55,505 nt of DNA from an uncultured Bacillota bacterium (lineage in GTDB: Bacteria > Bacillota > Clostridia > Peptostreptococcales > Anaerovoracaceae). This document shows positions 6,988-14,682 of the stretch, piece after piece. Under the pieces are notes generated by a model. That model ran no database searches and was not told where the DNA came from. It saw nothing but the letters and a program-made list of their open reading frames with translations. Within the stretch, counting starts at the first letter, position 1, and every line of letters starts with the position of its first letter. The position numbers were made by a program, and so were the translations under genes. Location: positions 1 to 55,505 of the forward strand of contig CASEFA010000016.1 in NCBI GenBank assembly GCA_949287095.1, in the 5' to 3' direction.

Positions 6988-8770
6988 CGTACCATACCTT
7001 CTGGCTTTCATACATTTCAAAGAAATCACCGCGCCGTTCCATCAGTTCTTCAAAGGTGCCCGATTCACCGATAGCGCCGTCACATACGACATAAATCATG
7101 TCACTGTGCCGCGTAACCGCCAAACGATGCGAGATTACGACGGTTGTTTTCAGATTTGATATAAACTGTAACGATTGATAAAAATTCCTTTCTGCAATCG
7201 GATCCAGTGCGGCAGTCGGCTCATCGAAGAATACTATCTCAGAACCTCCCGCCAGATTTCTTGCAATAGCCAGCCTCTGCCACTGGCCACCGGAAAAGTC
7301 CTGGCCGTCTTTAAAATGACTTCCTAAAACAGTATCCATTCCCTGTTTCAGTTTTTTTACTTCACTCTGAAGTCCGACTTCACTGACGATGCCCGAGAGC
7401 TCTGCATCATCGATTTTTCTGTCGTATTTCAATCCTCCCAGAAGAATATTATCCCGTACCGATAGAGAGTACCTGGAAAAGTCCTGTAATACTGCCGAAC
7501 AGATTTTTCCGATTTCAGCTCGTCTATATTCCTTTATATCTCTTCCGTTCAGTAAAATTTTCCCCTGATAATCATCATACAGCCCCAATATCAGCTTGAC
7601 TATAGTCGTTTTTCCGGAGCCGTTAGTGCCGACAATGCAGTACCTCTTATTTACCTCAATGGTAAAACTGATATCATTGAGTACATATCGTTCGCTATTG
7701 GGATAATGAAAGCTTACGTTCTGAAACTCCAGGCTTTTAAACTCCTCGCGAAATATATCTTTCCCTGCTTCTTCTTTATCTTCCTCTAAGTCCAAAAACG
7801 AATTATAGTCTTTCATATACTCCTTGGTTCTGGTCAGCCAGTCAATATCCTCCATAAAATCCCATGCCATTATCTTAATGAACTCGTATATTGCTCCAAC
7901 CAGGGAAATATATAAGCCGACTGTCATCTCTCCGTTTAACACCGGATTTATCAGGACTATCGTTGAAAGTATCCCTATGATTGCCGTAAAAACGCTTGCC
8001 ATCTTACTCTTTACATACCATTTTATGCCGGTTCTCAGCTTTGTTTTACGTGCAACATCATATTTTTCTTTCCATTCTGCATTGATGAAGTCCCCATATT
8101 TGAACAGCTTCCTTTCATATGCGAACTCTTTTCCTGCAGCAACATCTGAATAATATTCCGCCTGTCTTTGCAGCTGCGTTACTTCTTTTGCAGTTTCATA
8201 TGTAGCTCTTCCGCTCTTTATTGCTAATATAAAAAGCGGTGCCGCGCACAAAAACACAACCAGCGCCGTCCAAACCGTTACATTGGCAAGTATTACTAAT
8301 ATACCGGCCACCTTTATGATAAATCCGGCGATGTCAAGATAACAGCAAAAGCATTCTGCCAGCTTATCTTCTGCCTGCGGCATAACCCTTTCAATGAGAT
8401 TCTGGGTTTCGTCATCTTCTGTGTAACGATACTTTATTTTAGAGTACTTATCTAATAAAACATCGTTGCAATACCTTCGCATCTGGATCTGACATTTCAC
8501 CCTGAACCATTCAAACAGATTAGGTTCTGCCCATACAAACAGCTGCAGGCCGACATAAGCGCAGATCAGGACAAGAATCGAATTTATACTCCCATCAGGT
8601 TTTGCGGCACTAAAATAAGCCAGCACGCTATCCAAAAAGTCTGCCAGTACTACTATCATAACGTTTTGTGCAATGCCGGCCAAAACCGTTAAGATTATCA
8701 GGCCGCCTGCACATAACCACGCGTGGTTTAACACTATAGTCAGGAGAGTTGTCAAAGTTAGTCTTTTCAA
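6953..8770 (-). CDS. ABC exporter, fused permease and ATPase
   Basis: A 605-residue half-transporter with about six membrane segments in the first 310 residues. The complete nucleotide-binding domain has Walker A GTNGSGKTT (381-389), Q-loop LQDF (Q429), signature FSGGQ (492-496), Walker B IVFFDEP and H-loop ISHRLAV. The sequence type resembles peptide/bacteriocin exporters of Clostridia. The start is a TTG at 8768-8770 with AAAGGTGG eight bases upstream; no better ATG exists. It is the first gene of a minus-strand cassette with the signature-less partner, the truncated PP-loop gene and the BtrH-like gene. The substrate is unknown; a peptide is the usual cargo of this type. Confidence 0.8.
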   Translation of the reverse strand: MKRLTLTTLLTIVLNHAWLCAGGLIILTVLAGIAQNVMIVVLADFLDSVLAYFSAAKPDGSINSILVLICAYVGLQLFVWAEPNLFEWFRVKCQIQMRRYCNDVLLDKYSKIKYRYTEDDETQNLIERVMPQAEDKLAECFCCYLDIAGFIIKVAGILVILANVTVWTALVVFLCAAPLFILAIKSGRATYETAKEVTQLQRQAEYYSDVAAGKEFAYERKLFKYGDFINAEWKEKYDVARKTKLRTGIKWYVKSKMASVFTAIIGILSTIVLINPVLNGEMTVGLYISLVGAIYEFIKIMAWDFMEDIDWLTRTKEYMKDYNSFLDLEEDKEEAGKDIFREEFKSLEFQNVSFHYPNSERYVLNDISFTIEVNKRYCIVGTNGSGKTTIVKLILGLYDDYQGKILLNGRDIKEYRRAEIGKICSAVLQDFSRYSLSVRDNILLGGLKYDRKIDDAELSGIVSEVGLQSEVKKLKQGMDTVLGSHFKDGQDFSGGQWQRLAIARNLAGGSEIVFFDEPTAALDPIAERNFYQSLQFISNLKTTVVISHRLAVTRHSDMIYVVCDGAIGESGTFEELMERRGDFFEMYESQKVWYDEGTKRYSECY

Positions 8771-8837
8771 AATCTATTCCACCTTTAATTTTAGCAAACC
8801 GGCAATTTCCCTATAATTTTGCCGATTAACTGATTCC

Positions 8838-8866
8838 AATGTACCTCAAATACATGTATCCGTCAA
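8838..8866 (-). promoter_or_regulatory. Putative promoter of the ABC/PP-loop cassette
   Basis: TTGACG (8861-8866) and TACATT (8838-8843) on the minus strand, 17 bp apart, about 70 bp before the TTG start. A small GGCAA / TTGCC dyad lies in the leader (8801-8805, 8819-8823). Confidence 0.45.
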
Positions 8867-8890
8867 CGAGCACTTTCCTCCCGAATGCAT

Positions 8891-8933
8891 AAAACCCCTG
8901 AAACCGGCGCTATCGCCTTCTTCCAGGGGTTTT
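8891..8933 (-). terminator. Terminator of rpsB-tsf
   Basis: AAAACCCCTG (8891-8900) pairs with CAGGGGTTTT (8924-8933), about 70 bp past the tsf stop codon. The T-run is short (TTTT) on either strand, and it may work in both directions, shielding the cassette promoter at 8838-8866. Confidence 0.6.
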
Positions 8934-9004
8934 CGTTTCTTTACATATTATGTCTGTATAGTCTCTGTGGTCTCAGCTCTAAGCTACAAAAGCCGGCTGC
9001 TCTG

Positions 9005-9931
9005 CTATTTCTTAGCCGCAGCTGCCTGCTGTGCCGCTACCTCGGCTGCAAAGTCCTCTTCCTTCTTCTCGATTCCTTCGCCTACCTCGTATCTTACCAT
9101 TTCAACTACCTGCATGGACTTGCCGAGCTTCTTGGCCTCTTCGTCCACGTACTGAGCAACGGTAAGGTCTCCGTTCTTTACGAACTTCTGGTCAACCAGG
9201 CATACCTCTTTCAGGATAGCCTTGATCTTTCCAGGGATAATCTTGTCGAGGAGCTCAGGCTTCTTTCCTTCGTTGAGAAGCTGCTGCTTTGCAATTTCGG
9301 TCTCGGAAGCGAGCCAGTCCTGATCCACCTGGGAATCGTCCACAAACTTAGGGCTCATGGAAGCAACCTGCATAGCCACGTCCTTACCTACCGCCTCGAT
9401 TTCGGAAGCGGAGGCGTCTGTCTTGATACCTACGATAACGCCGATCTTGCCGCCGCCGTGAATGTATCCGGTGTAAACAACGCCTTCGGTTGCCTTTCTC
9501 TCGAATCTTCTGATGTTCATGTTCTCACCGATCTTGGAGATCTTGGCGGTGAGAGCATCCTGCACGGTTCCCTCTTCTCCGTAAGGGAGAGCCATGAATG
9601 CGTCCATGGAAGGATCCTTCTCCTCCAGAGCCTTTGCTGCAAGGTTCTCAACGAACTCTACGAATTCAGGGTTCTTTGCGACAAAGTCTGTCTCGGAGTT
9701 TACTTCGATTACAGCAGCAGTCTTATGGTCGTCTGCAAATGCAAGTCTTACAAGACCTTCTGCAGCAACTCTTCCTGCCTTCTTTGCAGCCTTGGAAAGT
9801 CCCTTCTCTCTGAGAACCTCCACGGCCTTATCTATGTCTCCGTCGGTTTCAACCAGCGCCTTCTTGCAGTCCATCATGCCTGCGCCGGTCATTTCTCTAA
9901 GTTCTTTTACTAATGATGCTGTTACAGCCAT
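9005..9931 (-). CDS. tsf: Elongation factor Ts
   Basis: The 308-residue EF-Ts is the guanine-nucleotide exchange factor that recycles EF-Tu in the cytoplasm. The N-terminal UBA-like domain has the hallmark LVKELREMTGAGMMDCKKAL, followed by the TDFVAKN motif of the core. Length is normal for the long form (two core repeats). The protein ends in a short Ala/Glu/Gln-rich tail (FAAEVAAQQAAAAKK). The start ATG at 9931 has AAGGAGG upstream. It follows rpsB by 19 bp in the conserved rpsB-tsf operon. Confidence 0.97.
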   Translation of the reverse strand: MAVTASLVKELREMTGAGMMDCKKALVETDGDIDKAVEVLREKGLSKAAKKAGRVAAEGLVRLAFADDHKTAAVIEVNSETDFVAKNPEFVEFVENLAAKALEEKDPSMDAFMALPYGEEGTVQDALTAKISKIGENMNIRRFERKATEGVVYTGYIHGGGKIGVIVGIKTDASASEIEAVGKDVAMQVASMSPKFVDDSQVDQDWLASETEIAKQQLLNEGKKPELLDKIIPGKIKAILKEVCLVDQKFVKNGDLTVAQYVDEEAKKLGKSMQVVEMVRYEVGEGIEKKEEDFAAEVAAQQAAAAKK

Positions 9932-9950
9932 TTTACTTCCTCCTTGAAAA

Positions 9951-10715
9951 TTATTCAGCGTCTGCCGCTTCTGTTTCTGCTGCTTCAGGAGCCTCAGCCT
10001 CTACTGCCTCGGCTTCTCCCTTGTCAAAGCTTTCACCCTGGTTAGCTTCGATTACAGCGTCAGCCATCTTTCCTGCGATGAGCTTAACCGCTCTGATAGC
10101 GTCGTCGTTGGCAGGAATGATGTAATCAACGTCGTCAGGATCGCAGTTGGTGTCCACGATACCTACGATAGGAATTCCAAGGATTCTTGCTTCCTTAACG
10201 GCGATTCTCTCCTTCTTAGGGTCTACGATGAAGAGAGCTCCCGGCATTCCCTTCATTTCCTTGATTCCGCCGAGGTATTTCTCAAGCTTGTCTCTCTCAG
10301 CCTTAAGTCCGAGAACTTCCTTCTTGGAAAGCTTGTTAAAGGTGCCGTCCTCTTCCATGGTGTTTATATCGTTAAGTCTTCTGATTCTTCCGCTGATGGT
10401 CTTATAGTTGGTCAGCATTCCGCCAAGCCATCTCTCGCTTACGTAGTACTGTCCGCATCTTACAGCCTCGTCCTTGATAGCGTTCTGAGCCTGCTTCTTG
10501 GTTCCTACGAAAAGGATAGGCTTTCCGGAAGCCGCAACTTCCTTCATGAAGTCATAAGCCTCATCGATCTTCTTAACCGTCTTCTGAAGGTCGATGATAT
10601 AGATTCCGTTTCTCTCGGTGAAGATGTAAGGAGCCATCTTAGGGTTCCATCTTCTGGTCTGGTGTCCGAAGTGAACACCTGCTTCTAAGAGCTGTTTCAT
10701 TGAAATTACTGCCAT
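9951..10715 (-). CDS. rpsB: 30S ribosomal protein S2
   Basis: The 254-residue S2 protein, needed for the translating 30S subunit. Diagnostic stretches are [19 protein letters not shown] near the N-terminus, the [10 protein letters not shown] helix and [19 protein letters not shown]. The C-terminus carries an added Ala/Glu-rich acidic tail of about 25 residues. The start is the ATG at 10713-10715, with AGGAGG just upstream; the frame stays open another 31 codons into the leader but that reading lacks a site and is not S2-like. It is followed by tsf. Confidence 0.97.
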   Translation of the reverse strand: MAVISMKQLLEAGVHFGHQTRRWNPKMAPYIFTERNGIYIIDLQKTVKKIDEAYDFMKEVAASGKPILFVGTKKQAQNAIKDEAVRCGQYYVSERWLGGMLTNYKTISGRIRRLNDINTMEEDGTFNKLSKKEVLGLKAERDKLEKYLGGIKEMKGMPGALFIVDPKKERIAVKEARILGIPIVGIVDTNCDPDDVDYIIPANDDAIRAVKLIAGKMADAVIEANQGESFDKGEAEAVEAEAPEAAETEAADAE

Positions 10716-10847
10716 TTTAAAATTCCTCCTGGTTTCTTCATCCATCCGGCTATCCTCGGCTCCAAACCCTTTCGCCTTCTGACAAAGAGGGCAACCTTCG
10801 CCGAACACCGGATGTGCATAATTTACTGGTTCGCAAAGCGAACCAAC
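10716..10847 (-). promoter_or_regulatory. Structured 5' leader of rpsB (candidate S2 autoregulatory leader)
   Basis: The predicted transcript begins near 10845 with a perfect 7-bp hairpin, GGTTCGC / GCGAACC (10828-10834 with 10838-10844). A second domain is closed by CCGGATG (10808-10814) with CATCCGG (10743-10749) and encloses a CCCT...AGGG stem, ending just before the AGGAGG site. Ribosomal protein leaders are often bound by their own product; I cannot match this to a named RNA family from sequence alone. Confidence 0.45.
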
Positions 10848-10851
10848 GATA

Positions 10852-10880
10852 ATTATAAGGCAAAACCCCTGCTATTGCAA
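10852..10880 (-). promoter_or_regulatory. rpsB-tsf promoter
   Basis: TTGCAA (10875-10880) and TATAAT (10852-10857) on the minus strand, 17 bp apart. The -35 sits inside the hairpin that ends the upstream small gene. Confidence 0.7.
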
Positions 10881-10889
10881 GGGTTTTTT
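10862..10889. terminator. Hairpin overlapping the rpsB promoter, probable terminator
   Basis: AAAACCCCT (10862-10870) pairs with AGGGTTTTTT (10880-10889) around the loop GCTATTGCA. It lies 40 bp after the 33-codon gene on the minus strand. On the plus strand the hairpin also ends in six T, so it may block transcription from either side. Confidence 0.55.
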
Positions 10890-10928
10890 CACTCCATCGA
10901 TATATTGTTTTCAAAAACGATTTTCCGA

Positions 10929-11030
10929 TTATCCTCTGCTCTTAGGTCTCGCGTTCAGCGCGAATATAACGCCTACAATCGAGCCTGCGAAAAGAAGAAA
11001 TCCCATTAACGGTAATATCATTCCGTACAT
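10929..11030 (-). CDS. 33-residue single-span membrane peptide
   Basis: This short frame starts at ATG 11028-11030 and encodes MYGMILPLMGFLLFAGSIVG followed by VIFALNARPKSRG. That is one hydrophobic span of about 20 residues followed by a basic tail, consistent with N-out/C-in insertion. It has its own AAGGGGTG ribosome binding site at 6-nt spacing, a good promoter upstream and a hairpin downstream, which together make a complete small transcription unit between rnr and rpsB. I do not recognise a family. The case rests on expression signals and membrane-like composition rather than homology. Confidence 0.6.
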   Translation of the reverse strand: MYGMILPLMGFLLFAGSIVGVIFALNARPKSRG

Positions 11031-11078
11031 ACTATTCACCCCTTAATAATCCATCTCTAAAACATATCCTATGCCCTA

Positions 11079-11107
11079 AAGATATCCCATATACCGGGGT
11101 TTGTCAA
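11079..11107 (-). promoter_or_regulatory. Promoter of the 33-residue gene
   Basis: TTGACA (11102-11107) and TATCTT (11079-11084) on the minus strand with a 17-bp spacer, about 50 bp before the start codon. Just upstream, 11124-11137 is a perfect palindrome (TTAAGAATTCTTAA). Confidence 0.6.
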
Positions 11108-11165
11108 CGTATTTACCGTAAAATTAAGAATTCTTAAGAAATTACCTTTCTTTTCTCACCGCATC

Positions 11166-13235
11166 TTACTGCAGCAGCCCGAAATCTATGTGTCTTTCGC
11201 CAGGATCGGCGGACAGAACCACGATTTCCACTTTGTCGCCAAGGGAATACGTCCGTCCGGTGTGTTCCCCCACAAGCCTGTATTTTTCCGGCTGGAAAAC
11301 GTAATAATCGTCTCTCAGTCTCTCTATCCGCACCAGGCCCTCCACCGTATCGGCAAGCTCCACATATATTCCGAAGGACGTGACGCCGCTTATTACACCG
11401 TAAAAGGTTTCCCCGACCTTTCCCTCCATGTATTCGGCCTTCTTCATCTTCTCCACGTCCCTTTCAAGCTCCTGAGCCTTCCGTTCCGTTTCCGACGAAT
11501 GAACGGCAGCGGCTTCGGCCTTTGCGGCGTACTTTTTCTTCAGAGCGTCTTTTGTCGCGCCCTTAAGGTTTTCCTTTATTATTCGGTGTATCATCAGATC
11601 CGGATATCGTCTTATGGGCGACGTAAAGTGACAGTAGTACCGGAAAGCCAGACCGAAGTGGCCGTCGCAGGACGTGCTGTATACCGCCTTCTTCATGGAT
11701 CTGAGCGTAACGGAACCGACGATGTTCTCGTAATTTTTCGCCTTTGCCTTTTCAAGAACCTTTCCGATGTCCGCGGGGGTCACGCTGTCCGGGTCTGCGT
11801 TAAGCGTTATCCCGAGACCCTCAAGAAACGTCCTGAGCTCCGAAAGCTTTTCTCCGTCCGGCCTTTCGTGGACTCTGTATACGAAGGGACAGCCAGCCTT
11901 CAGGAAGTGCTCGGCAACGGTTTCGTTTGCAAGGAGCATGAACTCCTCGATGAGTCTGTTGGCAGTCCGCCTTTCCGCCGCAAAGACGTCGACGGGCACT
12001 TCGTTTTCGTCTAAGACTATCTCAGACTCGTCAAGGTCAAAATCTATACTTCCCTTTTCGTGGCGCTTTCGGCTCAAAAGAGCTGCAAGTTCGCCCATAA
12101 GCCTCAGCTCGTCCAAAATAGCGGAGTACTTATCTTCAAGCTCCGGGTCGTCGTTTTCCAGAATGTCCGACACGTCGTCGTAGACCATGCGGGCCTTTGA
12201 GTTTATCACGCTCTCAAATATCCTGTGATTTACAACGTCGCCGGCTCTGTTCACTTCCATCTCGCAGCTTAAGGTCAGCCTGTCCTCTCCCGGATTCAGG
12301 CTGCATATGCCGTTTGACAGGTTCTTCGGAAGCATGGGAACGACGCGGCTGAGAAGGTAGACGCTGTTTCCACGTTTAAACGCCTCTTTGTCCAGCGGCC
12401 CGTCGTTTTCCACGTAGTGACTCACGTCCGCAATGTGAACGCCCAAAAGGTAATTTCCGTTTTCAAGCATTCTCACTTCCACGGCGTCGTCAAGGTCCTT
12501 TGACTCCGCTCCGTCTATGGTGATGATGCTCCTGTCTCTGAGGTCCTCTCTGTCACGAAGGTCTCCGGCTGAAATTCCCGCCTTTGCCATGGCCTTTGCT
12601 TCTGCGTTCGCCCGGCTCGGGAAGGTCTCGCGGAGGCCTCTTGACCTTATCATGGCCATAATGTCGGCTCCCGGCTCGTCACGCCTTGCGATGATTTCGC
12701 TGATTCTTCCCTCCGCCCCTACGTTTCGGTCCGGGTATTTCAAAATGGTCGCCACAACTCTGTCGCCTGTATGCGCTCCGGAGAAGTTTGACTTCCTGAT
12801 GTATACGTCGTCGGTGTTTCTCGGCTCTTCGGGCACGACAAAGCCGTACTTCTTACTCTTCTCAAAGGTTCCCACCACCTCGGCGGAGGCCCTATCGATT
12901 ATTTTATCGACTATGCCCTCCCTGTTTTTATCCCACAAGTATTCGGGAAGCATATCCACAGACACCGTATCGCCGTGCATGGCTCCGTTCATATTGCTTC
13001 GGCTTATGAATATGTCTCCGTCCTCCCTGCGGACAAAACCGAAGCCGGCTTTGTTCTTTTCAAGGATTCCCGTCACCGGTTCAAAGCCTGAAGCCTTTGC
13101 GGCTTTCGCAGCCTTTGTCCTCTTAGAAGCCCTTGCCCTCTTTTCGCCCTTTGTCCCCGCGGGACCAGTGCGCCTTCCGGCAAGATGCTTTCTCGATTTT
13201 CTGTTTTTCTTTATCTTATCTTTCTTTCTGCTCAT
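11166..13235 (-). CDS. rnr: Ribonuclease R
   Basis: A 689-residue 3'-5' exoribonuclease that degrades structured RNA. After a lysine/alanine-rich basic N-terminus (about 1-50) come cold-shock/OB domains (about 52-190; TGILEKNKAGFGFV). The RNB catalytic domain follows, with the metal-binding aspartates in TIDGAESKDLDDAVEV, then the SPIRRYPDLMIHR motif, and finally an S1 domain (about 610-685). The start ATG at 13235 lies inside the end of brnQ (20-bp overlap), implying coupled expression. No smpB or secG, frequent neighbours of rnr, is in the window. Confidence 0.95.
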   Translation of the reverse strand: MSRKKDKIKKNRKSRKHLAGRRTGPAGTKGEKRARASKRTKAAKAAKASGFEPVTGILEKNKAGFGFVRREDGDIFISRSNMNGAMHGDTVSVDMLPEYLWDKNREGIVDKIIDRASAEVVGTFEKSKKYGFVVPEEPRNTDDVYIRKSNFSGAHTGDRVVATILKYPDRNVGAEGRISEIIARRDEPGADIMAMIRSRGLRETFPSRANAEAKAMAKAGISAGDLRDREDLRDRSIITIDGAESKDLDDAVEVRMLENGNYLLGVHIADVSHYVENDGPLDKEAFKRGNSVYLLSRVVPMLPKNLSNGICSLNPGEDRLTLSCEMEVNRAGDVVNHRIFESVINSKARMVYDDVSDILENDDPELEDKYSAILDELRLMGELAALLSRKRHEKGSIDFDLDESEIVLDENEVPVDVFAAERRTANRLIEEFMLLANETVAEHFLKAGCPFVYRVHERPDGEKLSELRTFLEGLGITLNADPDSVTPADIGKVLEKAKAKNYENIVGSVTLRSMKKAVYSTSCDGHFGLAFRYYCHFTSPIRRYPDLMIHRIIKENLKGATKDALKKKYAAKAEAAAVHSSETERKAQELERDVEKMKKAEYMEGKVGETFYGVISGVTSFGIYVELADTVEGLVRIERLRDDYYVFQPEKYRLVGEHTGRTYSLGDKVEIVVLSADPGERHIDFGLLQ

Positions 13236-14547
13236 GGTTCATAAACCTGATAAACGGCAGCATGCCTATAACCGCTCCGACTATGGCAGGGATTACCCAG
13301 CCCACGCCCAGGTCGAAGAACGGAATGTATTCCGACATGAAATCAAAGGCCGCGCCTTCCGTAATTCCGGCGTTTTTGAGTCCGTCAAAAATTCCCACTA
13401 TGAACGCCATGACCATGGCAAGCACGTACGCTTCCTTCTTTCCGTTTATGAATTTCTTAAGGAATGTCATAAGCACCAGCACCACCACCGGCGGATATAT
13501 CATGACGAGAGCCGGAAGGGTTATGGAGATCATCGTTGTCAGTCCGATGTTGGACACGGCGAAGCTGAAGAGACACACGGCGGCCAGTACCTTTTTATAC
13601 GACCAGGCCGGTCTCAGCTCGCTTATGTAGTCGGCAAAGGAAGTTGCAAGTCCGATTGCCGTAGTAAGGCACGCCATGAGAACGGCAAGGCCTAAGACTA
13701 TGTTGCCCGCTTTTCCCATCTGCATGTCCACAACGGCAGCCAGCAGCTCCCCGCCGTTGGAGAATGAAAATCCTTCTCCGGAAGTCTGAGCCCCAACGTA
13801 TGCCAGCATCAGATAGACTACCGCAAGTCCCAGTCCTGCGAACACTCCGGAAAGGAGGGTGTATCTGGCAACTCCCGTATCGGACTTCACGCCCATGTTC
13901 CTTATGGACGTTATCACGACGATTCCGAACGCCAGAGCCGCAAGGCCGTCGAGAGCCAGGTAGCCTTCGACGAATCCCTTGAAGAAAGGAATCGTGGCGT
14001 AATCCCCTTCGGGCGCGGATATTTCTCCTACGGGGTTTACAAGACTTACGACGAATATGACGGCTATGGAAACAAGCAGAATCGGCGTAAGAATCTTTCC
14101 CACAATGTCCACGATTTTGCTCGGATTGGCGCACAGCAGGTATGTTGCGCCGAAGAACACCGCTGTAAATACGACAGATGCGGCCATGGAACCGCCGCCG
14201 TTCATAAACGGCAGAACAGCCATTTCATAGGATACCGTTCCCGTTCTCGGCAGCGCGAAGAGCGGTCCTATGAGAAAATACACCAGAAGTCCCAGGAACA
14301 CCGAAAACTTCGGTCCTATCTGACGTCCTATGTCGTCCAGCCTGCTTCCCGCAAAGACTATTGCGGCAATTCCTATTACGGAAAGTCCCGCGTCGGTCAC
14401 CACGAATCCCATGGTTCCCGAAACGAAGGAATCTCCGCCAAGGTGGCCTATCATCGGCGGAAAAATCATGTTTCCGGCGCCGAAGAACATTGCAAACAGC
14501 GCCAGAGAAACGGAAACAATCTGTCCCACGCTTAACTTTTCTTTCAT
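13216..14547 (-). CDS. brnQ: Branched-chain amino acid:cation symporter
   Basis: A 443-residue LIVCS-family carrier with about 12 membrane segments that imports Leu/Ile/Val with Na+ or H+. The N-terminal LFAMFFGAGNMIFPPMIGHL signature is typical. GGAG-like sequence precedes the ATG at 14547. It overlaps rnr by 20 bp. Together with the liv ABC system at 25-29.7 kb it gives the cell two uptake routes for these amino acids, alongside its own biosynthesis genes. Confidence 0.93.
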   Translation of the reverse strand: MKEKLSVGQIVSVSLALFAMFFGAGNMIFPPMIGHLGGDSFVSGTMGFVVTDAGLSVIGIAAIVFAGSRLDDIGRQIGPKFSVFLGLLVYFLIGPLFALPRTGTVSYEMAVLPFMNGGGSMAASVVFTAVFFGATYLLCANPSKIVDIVGKILTPILLVSIAVIFVVSLVNPVGEISAPEGDYATIPFFKGFVEGYLALDGLAALAFGIVVITSIRNMGVKSDTGVARYTLLSGVFAGLGLAVVYLMLAYVGAQTSGEGFSFSNGGELLAAVVDMQMGKAGNIVLGLAVLMACLTTAIGLATSFADYISELRPAWSYKKVLAAVCLFSFAVSNIGLTTMISITLPALVMIYPPVVVLVLMTFLKKFINGKKEAYVLAMVMAFIVGIFDGLKNAGITEGAAFDFMSEYIPFFDLGVGWVIPAIVGAVIGMLPFIRFMNHEQKER

Positions 14548-14619
14548 ATCGAATATCTCCCTGATTTAATATTTAACATCGCTCCGGAATCCACCCGCTT
14601 CGGTTTTTCCCCTGCGACA

Positions 14620-14654
14620 AAAATACGCAGAAAGGAAAACTCCCTGCGTATTTT
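14620..14654 (-). terminator. Terminator of ispH-rpsA
   Basis: AAAATACGCAG (14620-14630) pairs exactly with CTGCGTATTTT (14644-14654); on the minus strand the stem runs into TTTTTG. It lies 28 bp past the stop codon. Confidence 0.8.
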
Positions 14655-14682
14655 AATTATCTCGGATTAAATTTTTCCTGAA

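Noticed and set aside
8885-9913. Plus-strand frame of 342 codons
   Set aside because: It is antisense to tsf, a full-length EF-Ts, and its Cys/Leu/Ser-rich product resembles no protein.
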